A DNA stretch of 64,000 nucleotides from an uncultured bacterium (GTDB lineage: Bacteria > Chloroflexota > Anaerolineae > J036 > Brachytrichaceae), in assembly GCA_903921365.1 (NCBI GenBank), contig CAIXPS010000084.1, positions 1 to 64,000 on the forward strand, written 5' to 3'. Numbering within the stretch: the first letter of the stretch is position 1; each line of letters opens with the position of its first letter. Positions 51,018 to 60,213 of this stretch are shown piece by piece. A program made the translations under genes and the position numbers. The notes beneath the pieces are model-generated. The model did no database searches, was not told the origin of the DNA, and saw only the letters and a program-made list of their open reading frames with translations.

Positions 51018-52457
51018 TTATGACCCCGGAATCGAGGCCGGCCCCGGCTTTGGTTTTTCAGACAGCACCAGCCCGGCGCGCGGCTGCTGGGTGAAATCGA
51101 AATCATTGATCAGGTCGCCAAGCTGCTTCGCGCTCTCGCGCACATCGGGTCGAGGATCGGGACGTCCGTCCGTCTTCGGATCGAGTCGCTGCCCGCCAAG
51201 GAAATCGTCTTCGATGAACTTCAGGTAGGCATCGAAGCTGAGCGTCTGGTGATCGATAAACCCCTTTTTTGCATATGGGCTGATGACCAGGCCAGGCACG
51301 CGTAAACCGTACCCGTTCGCGTCCACCACTGGCGGCGTCACGTGATCATAGAACCCGCCCCAGTCATCCCACGAGAGGAAGATCACGGTGCTGTTCCAGT
51401 CCGGTCCCTGCATGACGGCGTTGACAAGCGAGGTGACATACGCCTGACCATCGCTGACCTTGGCTGGCGGATGCTCGCTCACCTTGTTCTCCGGAACGAT
51501 CCACGAGACCGCTGGCAATTGTCCATCCTTGGCCGCTGTTAAAAACTTGTCGACCGTCTGGATGTTGCCCAGTTGCTGATTCTGCTTAACCGTATCGAAA
51601 GCTGGCAACGGATTCCATATCCCCGGCACAGCCCTTGCCTGCGGATGTGACTCGCACAACATCGCATCGTCTGCGCAGTCCGGCTCACTTCCTTCACTGA
51701 GGTAATAGCCCCACGTGATGTTCGCCTGGTGCAAGAGGTATGTCAGGTCGGTCCAGGCGTAATCGTTCTTCGAGACGTCCAGCCCACTGGGGCCGTCCAG
51801 CGCATTCTGGCAGCTCGCAGGGTTGCCCGGTTGTGTGCACTTGGCCGACCAGGCCGACACCATGAAGAGGTGCGACGGCAGGCTCCAGGACGCGTTGGGT
51901 TCAAACATACGATCCTGCAGGACGAAGTTCTGCGCGTAGGCCCAGTAGTTGGGGATTTCGCGTGCGTCGTGCCAGCCCATCACATCGGGCGTCTCGCCCA
52001 TCGAACAGCCGGGCGTATCCGGGTTCTTGCAGGCTTTTTGCGAGGCGCGGAACTGGGCGATGAAACCATCCATCTTACCGCTGTCAACATCACCCTTTGC
52101 CGAGGCCATGGCGTGAGGGCCGCCGGCATTGACATCCTTTGGATCGTGATACGGCTTGACGCATGTTTTTGTCTGCGGGTCGCTCACACACACCGTTGGC
52201 GCGCCATTCTGCATTGGGATACCGTCTACGCCGGGGTACGTGCCGAAATACTGGTCAAACGAGCGATTCTCCTGCATGATGACGACGACGTGTTTGATCT
52301 TGCTTCGCATTTGCTGCAACTGATTAGCTGTAGGCGGCGCAATGCTCTGAGATGTTGTATCGCCTGCGCTGGGTGCGCCTGATGGCGTGGGCGCTGAACA
52401 TGCAACCAGCAATCCGACCATGCTAACCAGAATCGACGCGCGCACAAAAACTCTCAT
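51018..52457 (-). CDS. Phospholipase C/acid phosphatase-like phosphoesterase, lipoprotein
   Basis: A 479-residue exported protein. The lipobox LLVAC ends a short signal peptide (residues 1-20). [26 protein letters not shown] is the family's metal-site opening of the phosphoesterase (PF04185) fold; further ligands lie in [14 protein letters not shown] and in [15 protein letters not shown]. Known relatives hydrolyse phospholipids or phosphate esters outside the cell. Eight or so cysteines suggest disulfides. It stands alone. Confidence 0.92.
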   Translation of the reverse strand: MRVFVRASILVSMVGLLVACSAPTPSGAPSAGDTTSQSIAPPTANQLQQMRSKIKHVVVIMQENRSFDQYFGTYPGVDGIPMQNGAPTVCVSDPQTKTCVKPYHDPKDVNAGGPHAMASAKGDVDSGKMDGFIAQFRASQKACKNPDTPGCSMGETPDVMGWHDAREIPNYWAYAQNFVLQDRMFEPNASWSLPSHLFMVSAWSAKCTQPGNPASCQNALDGPSGLDVSKNDYAWTDLTYLLHQANITWGYYLSEGSEPDCADDAMLCESHPQARAVPGIWNPLPAFDTVKQNQQLGNIQTVDKFLTAAKDGQLPAVSWIVPENKVSEHPPAKVSDGQAYVTSLVNAVMQGPDWNSTVIFLSWDDWGGFYDHVTPPVVDANGYGLRVPGLVISPYAKKGFIDHQTLSFDAYLKFIEDDFLGGQRLDPKTDGRPDPRPDVRESAKQLGDLINDFDFTQQPRAGLVLSEKPKPGPASIPGS

Positions 52458-52707
52458 CTAAGCCTCTTCTCGCATACAAAACGTCGCACGATTCGTGTTA
52501 TGAGAGATGATGCAAATGCGAAGGAGAATGATGGCGACCGACCTCTGTCATTAGCGCTGGCAGATAGGAATCACCGCCTCGCCAGACAGTGTCTCAATCT
52601 AACAACCACCGTGTCAGATTGTCAATATCAAAAATGTAAAAGACGTGTAAAACCTGTGCCCGCATCGATAGGGATCTGGCGCCGCGCGGGTGTACGATTT
52701 ACGCCAC
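52458..52707. other. Intergenic region, no gene recognised
   Basis: About 250 bases between the divergent phosphoesterase and AlkX genes. It must contain both promoters but I see no clear match or repeat. Confidence 0.5.
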
Positions 52708-53961
52708 ATGAATTCAAACACACCCTATCCGCTCCACGCCGCGCGGACGCTCGCGTTGCATGCGCAAGGGCTGGCCAGTGCGGCCAATCCCGCCGCGACC
52801 ACATCAGATGTTATCTTCGACGCCATCGAACAGATGGGCTGCGTTCAGATCGACACATTGCAAATGGTGCACCGCAGCCACTACCTCGCGCTATGGAGCC
52901 GGCTCGGCGCATACGATCCCACGCGCCTCGATGAGCTTTACACAACCGGCAACCGTCGCCTGTTCGAGTACTGGCTGCACGCAGCGTGCCTGATCCCCAT
53001 CCGCGACTACCGCTACCGGTTGCCGGTGATGCACTGGTATCGCAGCGGCAACGGATGGCGGCACGAATGGGCCGAGGAGCCTGAGAACAAGGCGTTGATG
53101 GATGCAGTGATGGAACGAATCACGGCCGAGGGTCCCTTGCGCACCGCGGACTTTGAGCACACGGAGAAACGAAGTGGATCATGGTGGAACTGGAAGCCAG
53201 CGAAGCAGGCATTGGAGCACCTCTTCAACCAGGGACGCCTGATGATTGCCGGGCGCGCTAACTTCCAACGACTGTACGACCTGCCTGAGCGCGTGCTGCC
53301 GGCATGGGTTGATACCTCCCTGCCAACGCACGAGGAAACGCAACGCTACTGGCTGGAACGCTCGCTGAAGGCGCATGGTATCTGTGATCCAAAGCTGGTT
53401 GCCACGATGGTGCAGGGCTTTAAGCGTCCCGAGGCGGCTGTGGTGCTCAAGCAACTGATCGCCGAGGGCGTTGCGGTCGAAGTGCAGGCTGTGCTGGCCG
53501 ATGGCGAAACACATGCGCTGGTGTTGCATCACGACCATTTACCCGCGTTGCAACAGGCCGCTGACGGCGCGCTCAAGGCCGAACGCACCACCTTCCTCAG
53601 CCCGTTCGATAACCTGCTGTGGGTTCCGCGCCGCGATGTGGCGTTCTGGAATTTCCGCCAGTCGCTGGAGGCCTACCTGCCGCAGACCCAGCGCAAGTAT
53701 GGCTACTTCACGCTGCCCATCCTGCACAGGGATCGTTTTGTGGGGCGATTCGACCCCAAGCTCGAACGCGCCACTGGCACGCTGCGGCTCAAGGCCATCT
53801 ACCTGGAACCGAAGGTGAAGGCGGACGACGAACTCGTCGCGGATGTAGCGGGTGCGCTGCGCGACTTCATGCGCTTCCACAAGGCAACGGAACTGGTGAT
53901 CGAAGCCAGCACGCCGGCGGTGTTTGGCAAGCGGTTGGCGCGCGCGATGAAGACCCTTTAG
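52708..53961 (+). CDS. AlkX/YcaQ-type DNA glycosylase-like protein (copy 2)
   Basis: A 417-residue winged-helix protein. MGCVQIDTLQMVHRSHYLALW near residue 45 has the Q-x-D motif and His-rich stretch closest to E. coli YcaQ (AlkX). HRDRFVGRFDPKLERATGT is the C-terminal barrel segment. Such enzymes repair crosslinks or alkylated bases. It is less like the copy at 18052 than like YcaQ, so the two are old paralogs. The ATG at 52708 fits the family N-terminus. Confidence 0.88.
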   Translation: MNSNTPYPLHAARTLALHAQGLASAANPAATTSDVIFDAIEQMGCVQIDTLQMVHRSHYLALWSRLGAYDPTRLDELYTTGNRRLFEYWLHAACLIPIRDYRYRLPVMHWYRSGNGWRHEWAEEPENKALMDAVMERITAEGPLRTADFEHTEKRSGSWWNWKPAKQALEHLFNQGRLMIAGRANFQRLYDLPERVLPAWVDTSLPTHEETQRYWLERSLKAHGICDPKLVATMVQGFKRPEAAVVLKQLIAEGVAVEVQAVLADGETHALVLHHDHLPALQQAADGALKAERTTFLSPFDNLLWVPRRDVAFWNFRQSLEAYLPQTQRKYGYFTLPILHRDRFVGRFDPKLERATGTLRLKAIYLEPKVKADDELVADVAGALRDFMRFHKATELVIEASTPAVFGKRLARAMKTL

Positions 53962-53965
53962 CGCA

Positions 53966-54370
53966 TCAGGGTTCTCGTGCCGTATCTATCCAATCTTCCA
54001 GAACAAGATCTGGCACCCGTCGAAAGTGACGCTGGTTATGCGTCACCAATGGCGCGTGATGCGCCAGGGCAATACTGGCAATCATCAAGTCAAGATCATC
54101 AAGGGGGTGGCTTGCCAGTTGTAGTTGCGCTTTCAATCTTCCAAATAAGCGCGCGCTCTGTTCGTCAAATGAGAGTATCTTCATCGTCGCAAATAAGACA
54201 CTGACTTTTGCGAGGTTTTCAGCCTGTTTGGCGGATCGATGCGCGCCATGTGTCAGTTCTGCCACGCTGATTGTTGTTGCGCCCAGTTCCTCGCCAAACG
54301 TGACGTAGTTGCTCGCAACAAGCCTGTCTCGCAAGATTGCTATCAAGTGATCGCTGTCGAGGATTTTTAT
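53966..54370 (-). CDS. vapC: PIN-domain toxin with ATA in place of the start codon
   Basis: The PIN domain reads KILDSDHLIAILRDR from codon 2, with the essential first Asp, then the middle Glu in ISVAELTHG and the late Asp in LDDLDLMIASIA. The codon where ATG is expected (54368-54370) is ATA, 7 bases after GGAGG and overlapping the antitoxin stop as ATAA, exactly where ATGA would be. An in-frame TTG at 54346 would give a protein without the first Asp. So it is either started at AUA, poorly made, or inactive. Confidence 0.75.
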   Translation of the reverse strand: MKILDSDHLIAILRDRLVASNYVTFGEELGATTISVAELTHGAHRSAKQAENLAKVSVLFATMKILSFDEQSARLFGRLKAQLQLASHPLDDLDLMIASIALAHHAPLVTHNQRHFRRVPDLVLEDWIDTAREP

Positions 54371-54711
54371 AGTTCTACCTCCGGACGTGTGGTTTTGCGT
54401 TTGCGGTTACGACTGATCTCACTTTCCACGACTTCGATATCCTCAGAATCGGACCACAAGCCAAATGCAGCCATAATCGGATGCACTTTACCCTCTTCGA
54501 TATCGCGCAATATCGTTTCACTCTGGCCAAGAGCCCGGGCCAGCTGCAAAGTCATTTTTGCTGTGCGCTCTAGATGTTCAAGTTCCGACGCGCTAATCAA
54601 TACAGCCACCGGGTGGTCACGCCGTTGAATGCTGAAGCGTTCGCCAGCCGAAGCGCGCGAGATAATTTCAGAAAAACGACTTCTAGCCTCACCAATACTG
54701 ATATTTTCCAT
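54367..54711 (-). CDS. Phd/YefM-family antitoxin
   Basis: A 114-residue antitoxin. ENISIGEARSRFSEIISRAS and RFSIQRRDHPVAVLISASEL form the Phd DNA-binding domain (residues 1-55). The C-terminal stretch with AFGLWSDSEDIEVVE binds and blocks the toxin. GAGAGG lies 5 bases before the ATG. It overlaps the PIN gene. It should bind its own promoter. Confidence 0.88.
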   Translation of the reverse strand: MENISIGEARSRFSEIISRASAGERFSIQRRDHPVAVLISASELEHLERTAKMTLQLARALGQSETILRDIEEGKVHPIMAAFGLWSDSEDIEVVESEISRNRKRKTTRPEVEL

Positions 54712-54823
54712 CTACACCTCTCGATAAACAGGTCAATATGACCTATTTGATTATATCCCTGTAGATTTTAAGACCTGCGGATAAACAAAATTTGATGTTT
54801 AATACACCTTCAGGAGAACATAC

Positions 54824-56011
54824 ATGACCCCCATGACACCCCGCGAACGCATGATCGTCGCGATGACGAACGGGACGCCCGACCGCGTGCCGGTCGCGCC
54901 CGATATTTCGAACATGATCCCTGCCCGCCGCACCGGCAGGCCGTTCTGGGACATTTACTATTTCAACGAGCCGCCGCTGTGGCAGGCTTATATTGACGCC
55001 GTCAAGTACTTCGGCATCGACGGCTGGTTCATCTACGGCGACATGCAGTACCAGTGGCCGGGCGACCGCCACGAGGCCATCGAGGATATGCGCAAGACCG
55101 ACGAACGCTGGGTCGTGCGCTATCGTGGTCGCATCGACGCCAGCACCTATACCTACGAGAACACGTACTACATCGCCGACCCGCCGACGACGACGGTGAA
55201 GATGATCAAGGACATCGAGGCGAACTGGGATTTGGTTGAGAAGCTGTTTGCCGCGCCCGTAGCCTATAACCCCTCGCTATTGCGGGCGCAACGCGCCGCC
55301 CTCGGCGACCTGGGCGCGTTCGGCCTCGGTATCGGCTACCCCGGTCTGCAGCACTGGTTCAGCAACTTTGCTGGCGGGCTTGAAGCGCTGACGTACTGGT
55401 ACTACGATAAACACGAGTACATCGAACGCTTGCTGCACCTGCATGAGCAGCAGGCCGTCGTCCAGATGGAGATGATCCTGAACGAGCGCCCGGATTTCGT
55501 CCTGCTGGGCGCATCGGGCACGATCACCATGCAGTCGCCGAAGATCGCGCGCGAGCTGTGCCTGCCGACGATCCAGCGTCTCACCCGCATGGCGCGTGAC
55601 GCCGGCGTCCCGACGATGCTGCACTCGTGCGGCAAGGAGCGTATCCTGGTGAAGTGGTGCGCCGAGGAAACCGATCTGGGGTGCATCAACCCGCTTGAGA
55701 TTCCGCGGATGGGCGATTGCAATCTGGCGGATCTGAAGCAGCACTTCGGCTCACGCATCGCGTTGATGGGCAACCTGCATACCAGCGAGGTGATGCTGAT
55801 GGGCAACACAAATGCCGTCCGGCGCGCCTCGTTGCAGGCCATCCGTGATGCCGGGCAGGGCGGCGGATTCATTTTGTCTACCGGCGACCAGTGCGGGCGC
55901 GACACCCCCGACGAGAACCTCTTCGCGATGGTGCAGACGGCCCGCGAGTTCGGCCAGTACCCGCTGGATATAGAGCGCATCGACGCCGCGCTGGCCGCGC
56001 TTCCGGTTTAA
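54824..56011 (+). CDS. URO-D-fold protein (MtaA/CmuA-like)
   Basis: A 395-residue member of the URO-D superfamily. TPRERMIVAMTNGTPDRVPVAPD is the family's opening. LHSCGKERILVKW holds the H-x-C-G metal site near residue 264, followed by NPLEIPRMGD and the late CGRDTP segment, whose Cys may be the third ligand. A corrinoid or methyl transfer role is likelier than heme synthesis. AGGAG lies 8 bases before the ATG. It is followed by a nitroreductase after 25 bases and may share its transcript. Confidence 0.87.
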   Translation: MTPMTPRERMIVAMTNGTPDRVPVAPDISNMIPARRTGRPFWDIYYFNEPPLWQAYIDAVKYFGIDGWFIYGDMQYQWPGDRHEAIEDMRKTDERWVVRYRGRIDASTYTYENTYYIADPPTTTVKMIKDIEANWDLVEKLFAAPVAYNPSLLRAQRAALGDLGAFGLGIGYPGLQHWFSNFAGGLEALTYWYYDKHEYIERLLHLHEQQAVVQMEMILNERPDFVLLGASGTITMQSPKIARELCLPTIQRLTRMARDAGVPTMLHSCGKERILVKWCAEETDLGCINPLEIPRMGDCNLADLKQHFGSRIALMGNLHTSEVMLMGNTNAVRRASLQAIRDAGQGGGFILSTGDQCGRDTPDENLFAMVQTAREFGQYPLDIERIDAALAALPV

Positions 56012-56036
56012 TCCATATCAGAAGTAAACCCAACAC

Positions 56037-56822
56037 ATGACAACACTTGTAACGACACCCGTTATCGAACAGATCCATCGCCATGCGTCCGTCAGAGCCT
56101 ACCGAGCTGAGCCCGTCGCGCGCGAGATGGTCGAAACCATCATCGGCGCCGGGCAACGCGCAGCGACATCCTCGAACCTGCAGGCGTACGCCGTCATCGC
56201 CGTCACCGATCCCGCCACCAAAGCCTCCATCGCGCACTGGTGTGGCGACCAGGCGCATATCGTCGCCGCGCCGGTATTCCTGGCCTGGTGCGCCGACCTC
56301 TCCAAACTCGACCGCGCCACCCAACTGCGCAATCTGCCGCACAGCCACGAGTGCGTTGAAAGCTTCCTGGTAGCAGCCGTTGACGCCATGCTTGCGGCGC
56401 AGACTGCGACACTGGCCGCCGAGTCACTCGGGCTGGGGACGTGTTACATCGGCGGCATTCGCAACAATCCGCGCCAGATCATCGAACTCCTCGACTTGCC
56501 GAAGTTGATGTTCCCGATCACCGGCATGACGCTGGGTTGGCCGAGTCAGCCGGGGACGCAACGGCCGCGCCTGCCGAGTGAAGCGGTGTTGCACTGGGAG
56601 CGTTACAGCACCGAGGGCATGGATGCCGCGCTGGCCGAGTACGACCGGGCGATGGCCGCGACAGGCATCTATAACAATCGCCAGGCGCCCGCGAGCGCGC
56701 CTGGCAAACCCGCTAAGATGGAGGAGTATGGCTGGTTGGAACACTGCGCCCGCCGCGTGTCAAGGCCCACCCGCGTTGGATTGCGCGAGGCGTTGCGGGA
56801 GCAGGGGTTTATGCTGGAGTGA
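56037..56822 (+). CDS. NAD(P)H-dependent flavin oxidoreductase (NfsA/nitroreductase family)
   Basis: A 261-residue FMN enzyme. HRHASVRAYRAEPV is the family opening; QRAATSSNLQAYAVIAV, LGLGTCYIGGIRNNPRQIIELL and GMTLGWPSQPG form the FMN and dimer segments. NfsA-like members reduce nitro compounds or flavins. The C-terminal MEEYGWLEHCARRV tail is also typical. It is 25 bases after the URO-D gene. A DinB fragment overlaps its end. Confidence 0.93.
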   Translation: MTTLVTTPVIEQIHRHASVRAYRAEPVAREMVETIIGAGQRAATSSNLQAYAVIAVTDPATKASIAHWCGDQAHIVAAPVFLAWCADLSKLDRATQLRNLPHSHECVESFLVAAVDAMLAAQTATLAAESLGLGTCYIGGIRNNPRQIIELLDLPKLMFPITGMTLGWPSQPGTQRPRLPSEAVLHWERYSTEGMDAALAEYDRAMAATGIYNNRQAPASAPGKPAKMEEYGWLEHCARRVSRPTRVGLREALREQGFMLE

Positions 56823-57102
56823 GATTAACGAACGCGATCTGGCTAAGTCGCTCGACGAGTTTCTCCAAGAGCGCAGCCGCTCGCTGGTGTGGCTGAAGGC
56901 GCTGACCTCGCCTGACTGGAATCTCGCAATCACGTTGACGTTCGGCCCGTCTGAGGAGAAGTTGCGCGTCATGGCCGGCGACATGCTGGCCGCATGGTTG
57001 GCGCATGATAACCTGCACATGCGCCAACTGGTGGAGCTGCGGCGGGCGCGCCTGGTGCATCTGTCAGAGCCTTACGACGTGCAGTATGCTGGACGCTGGT
57101 AA
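56823..57102 (+). pseudogene. DinB-family fragment (C-terminal part)
   Basis: About 90 codons in an open frame after the nitroreductase stop. SRSLVWLKALTSPDWNLAIT and WLAHDNLHMRQLVELRRARL, including the HD and H of the DinB metal site, match the last half of DinB/YfiT-type proteins. The N-terminal half and a start codon are missing, and the frame runs back into the neighbouring gene's DNA. Confidence 0.65.
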
Positions 57103-57188
57103 TGCCCACTGGAAATCAATTACAAGATAATCGACTGTAGCGCGTGATCCGTGAACTTATAAAAAGTTTTACTTGGAGTGAAATCGAA

Positions 57189-57608
57189 ATGATGATTACT
57201 GTGCCTGAGACACATCGGGATTTATTGGAACAATCAGTGGTGGTCACGATTGCAACCGTGGCGGCGGATGGGCAACCGTTTACCGCAGCGGTATGGCGGC
57301 GCTGGGACGGCGAGTTTGTGCGCATCGTCACAGATCCAAAGAGTCGCAAATATCGCAATATTCAGGCCAATGCGAAAGTGTCCATCCTCGCGCAGAACGC
57401 CGGGTCGGAGCGCTATCTTGCGCTGAACGGCGTGGTCGAGCGCGCGATCAGCGAGCGAGCGGAGATGTTCGCCGAACTCGATGTGCTGACGAAAATGTAC
57501 ACCGGCAAGGATCACTACTATGGCGATGTCGAACCGATCGAGAATCAGGCGACTGCCAGTTTTGTGGTGCTCTTGATTCGCCCGGAGCGGTTTTATAAGT
57601 TTGGATAG
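57189..57608 (+). CDS. PPOX-class F420-dependent oxidoreductase
   Basis: A 139-residue split-barrel protein. VTIATVAADGQPFTAAVWRRWDG and VRIVTDPKSRKYRNIQANAKVSI are the characteristic strands of the pyridoxamine-oxidase-like fold in the F420 group. Functions include reducing quinones or tetrapyrroles. The ATG at 57189 (or 57192) has TTGGAG about 10 bases upstream and fits the family better than the longer frame from 57144. Confidence 0.88.
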   Translation: MMITVPETHRDLLEQSVVVTIATVAADGQPFTAAVWRRWDGEFVRIVTDPKSRKYRNIQANAKVSILAQNAGSERYLALNGVVERAISERAEMFAELDVLTKMYTGKDHYYGDVEPIENQATASFVVLLIRPERFYKFG

Positions 57609-57632
57609 TGGAGCTTTGACCAGGATGGCCCT

Positions 57633-58181
57633 ATGGAACAGCCCTTGATAGAGACGGCGCGTTTGGCGCTGAGGCCGTTTGTGATGGCGGATGCGCCGGC
57701 GGTGCAGCGGCTGGCCGGCGCGTGGGAGGTGGCTAACACGACGCTGAACATGCCGCATCCTTATCCCGACGGCGCCGCCGAGGCGTGGATCGCGCGGCAC
57801 CCCGAGCAACTCGCGTCAGGCGAGGCAATCACGTATGCCATCACACTGCGCTGCACGGCGGAGTTGATGGGTTCCATCGCCCTGTATGTCACGGCGCGCT
57901 TTCATCATGGCGAACTTGGCTATTGGATTGGCATGCCCTACTGGAATCACGGCTACATGACCGAGGCGGCCGGCGCGGTGTTGAAATACGGTTTTGAGGC
58001 GCTGTCGCTGCACCGCATCCTTGCGCGCCACATCACGCGCAACCCTGCTTCCGGGCGCGTCATGCAGAAGATCGGGATGACCTTCGAGGGCGTCCAGCGC
58101 CAGCACGTCTGCAGGGATGATGGGCAGTATGAAGACCTGGCGCTGTATGGCATCCTGCGGTCAGAGTACAAAGTGCGGTGA
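57633..58181 (+). CDS. GNAT acetyltransferase (RimJ/RimL-like)
   Basis: A 182-residue acetyltransferase. IETARLALRPFVMADAPAVQ is the usual N-terminus, GELGYWIGMPYWNHGYMTEA the acetyl-CoA-binding core, and HRILARHITRNPASGRVMQKIGM the C-terminal signature. It may acetylate a protein N-terminus or a small molecule. It follows the PPOX gene by 24 bases, so the two may be cotranscribed. Confidence 0.93.
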   Translation: MEQPLIETARLALRPFVMADAPAVQRLAGAWEVANTTLNMPHPYPDGAAEAWIARHPEQLASGEAITYAITLRCTAELMGSIALYVTARFHHGELGYWIGMPYWNHGYMTEAAGAVLKYGFEALSLHRILARHITRNPASGRVMQKIGMTFEGVQRQHVCRDDGQYEDLALYGILRSEYKVR

Positions 58182-58278
58182 GGTAGGAGCTATGAAACTC
58201 TGACGGGAAAGTGCACTGCGTGTAATGAATCGTTCAATAGCGTCAGCAGCATCAACGATGTCCGTGAGATACAGCTGT

Positions 58279-58761
58279 TTACGGGTTTTCACTGCCGCGA
58301 GTTTGGTATTTCCGAAGATCGGAAGGCTCGATGCTCTCTGGTGGCACAAGGCGATAGTGTCTCTCTCCCGCGATCCTTACCCCGTCACTGGTCATCTCAA
58401 ACTCAAACAGTGCGATGAAGTTTTCTTCTATGAATTGAGCGCCAATCGGGCGGCAAATCAGGTTCTCGAATTTATTGGCGCAGAGGGCAATGTCCTGCTC
58501 GATCTGCACGGCGCCCAGTTTTTCGTTGCGCGCCTTTGCCTGGACAGGCACAACGAAATGCGCCCCTCGCTTGTCTATCCCAACGTATATCTCGTCCGTT
58601 TCCACTTGACCAATTTCCGGCACCGTAGTGCGCAAATGGTTCTGAAGTGAGTAGCACGTTATTCCTAAAAAGGTGTCGATAAGTCGGTTGTAGCGAATCC
58701 TCGCGAGCAGGGCTTGCTCGTCGCCTAAAGCATACATTGCCACAATCATTGTCCAGGCCAA
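58279..58761 (-). CDS. Putative restriction endonuclease (PD-D/ExK-like), partner of methyltransferase
   Basis: A 160-residue protein overlapping the methyltransferase stop by 16 bases. VETDEIYVGIDKRGAHFVVPVQAKARNE fits a PD-(D/E)xK site, with an acidic pair, a beta hairpin and QAK. The length is short for a restriction enzyme, and no clear DNA-recognition domain is visible, so the N-terminal part may be lost or lie in another frame upstream. The coupling with the methyltransferase supports a type II-like pair. Confidence in the exact function is moderate. Confidence 0.6.
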   Translation of the reverse strand: MAWTMIVAMYALGDEQALLARIRYNRLIDTFLGITCYSLQNHLRTTVPEIGQVETDEIYVGIDKRGAHFVVPVQAKARNEKLGAVQIEQDIALCANKFENLICRPIGAQFIEENFIALFEFEMTSDGVRIAGERHYRLVPPESIEPSDLRKYQTRGSENP

Positions 58762-60101
58762 CGCAGAACCACGACCTCTTCGCGCAATTGGTCTTTTGTC
58801 GCGGTGGCAAGGCGCGTTCGGAATAGGTCGATCCCTACCAATTCGTATCCAAGCGATTGCGCAATAGCGCCAAGGAGTTGGCCTGTCCGGATCATGACAC
58901 GCAAGTAGGACGCTTGATCACCCACAACGTACGCGAGTTGAGCGCCGGGTCGCAGGATCGCGCGCAGGTCACTCAGGTGCCTTGCCATACCACCAAAGTA
59001 CAGCTTGGTGACGCGGGCATACAACCGCTCGAAGCCTGATGTTTTGCCCAGTTCTATTCGCCGCGCTTCAATCGCGTCGGCAATATCCTGGATTTCTGGA
59101 AATTGACTTACCCATTGATCATCTTCGTCAGTGGTGTAGACACTCCTGGTATTTGAACGAACAAGGGTCTTTTTAACATCACGAATTTCCTGCTTTGTAT
59201 TAAGAAATCCGAGCAGCACGGACTCCAGACGCGTTGTGCGCGTGTAATCCTTTTCGTTGGGATAAGGCGGAGAAGTGATAATGGCGTCGATAGAATGAGG
59301 TTCAAGAACATGCAGGAGTTGCCTGGAATCAGCGTTATGAACCTTGGACGGGACGCCCGGCAGTTTCTGCAGGTCGGCCAGGTCTTTTGATATCGTTCCG
59401 ACCTCGTTGAGCCATGCCGAAACAACAGGTGCATCTTGCCGGGCAGGGCCGACGCCGACCTCAGGCCCGAAGTTCAGGTTGCTGATGGAGAACACGATTG
59501 CTTTGGCAAGAGCAAGCCGTTCGTGGTCGTAATACGCATCGTCGCGGTGTTGAGACAGGCAATCAATCAAGGTCAAAACTTTGTGCAATGGGAGTGGACT
59601 GATCGAATCAGTCAATATTAACGCTTCCTTTTCAGGGGGCAGGCTGCGTAACGGGATATCCCCATTATGTCCCGTCAGCAATAGCGAATTATCCTCAATG
59701 CCCTGACTTCTTAAGGCGTTTATGGCGGCTGCGGCAACCTGGTTCGCGTGCGCGATCAACCCGGCAGGGGATGGCGCCCAGTTTGTCTTTACACAGCTGG
59801 CAAACCAGGCAATAGGACTTGCCTCAACCCCTACACTGGGAATGCCCAGTCTCTTGGCTTCGACGAGCGTGGTGCCAGTCCCGCAAAACGGATCCAGCAG
59901 GATGTGGCTATGCGTCAGGCCGAACCGTTGGATGTAGTCACGAACGAGGTGCGGCGGGTATGACAGGACAAAGCGATACCAATCATGGGCAACCCGATCC
60001 TCAGGCAACAGTTTATTGGCGTTGGCACTGGGACGTTGCTTTACGGGTTTTGCCGCAATCTGATATCCAAACAACGATTCCTTTACTCGTCTCGATTTCA
60101 T
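58746..60101 (-). CDS. DNA methyltransferase (SPPY type, N4-cytosine/N6-adenine)
   Basis: A 451-residue amino-methyltransferase. DPFCGTGTTLVEAKRLG near residue 71 is the AdoMet-binding motif I, and ITSPPYPNEKDYTRTTRLESV near residue 264 is catalytic motif IV. SPPY favours N4-cytosine modification, but the order (motif I first) is opposite to the usual beta-class enzymes. QLAYVVGDQASYLRVMI near the end is typical of solitary and paired enzymes of this group. It and the next gene form a compact defence locus. Confidence 0.88.
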   Translation of the reverse strand: MKSRRVKESLFGYQIAAKPVKQRPSANANKLLPEDRVAHDWYRFVLSYPPHLVRDYIQRFGLTHSHILLDPFCGTGTTLVEAKRLGIPSVGVEASPIAWFASCVKTNWAPSPAGLIAHANQVAAAAINALRSQGIEDNSLLLTGHNGDIPLRSLPPEKEALILTDSISPLPLHKVLTLIDCLSQHRDDAYYDHERLALAKAIVFSISNLNFGPEVGVGPARQDAPVVSAWLNEVGTISKDLADLQKLPGVPSKVHNADSRQLLHVLEPHSIDAIITSPPYPNEKDYTRTTRLESVLLGFLNTKQEIRDVKKTLVRSNTRSVYTTDEDDQWVSQFPEIQDIADAIEARRIELGKTSGFERLYARVTKLYFGGMARHLSDLRAILRPGAQLAYVVGDQASYLRVMIRTGQLLGAIAQSLGYELVGIDLFRTRLATATKDQLREEVVVLRWPGQ

Positions 60102-60213
60102 GCCTGTATTGTCATGCCTATATCCTGTAAATCACCTCACTGTACTATTGATAACGGGAGTTTCTACCTGAGCATAGCGAAAACGAACATCGTAAGAACG
60201 CACGAGGCATTAC

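Noticed and set aside
50021-51094. A 357-codon plus-strand ORF
   Set aside because: It is antisense to the SDR gene, which has all catalytic motifs, and also crosses an intergenic repeat.
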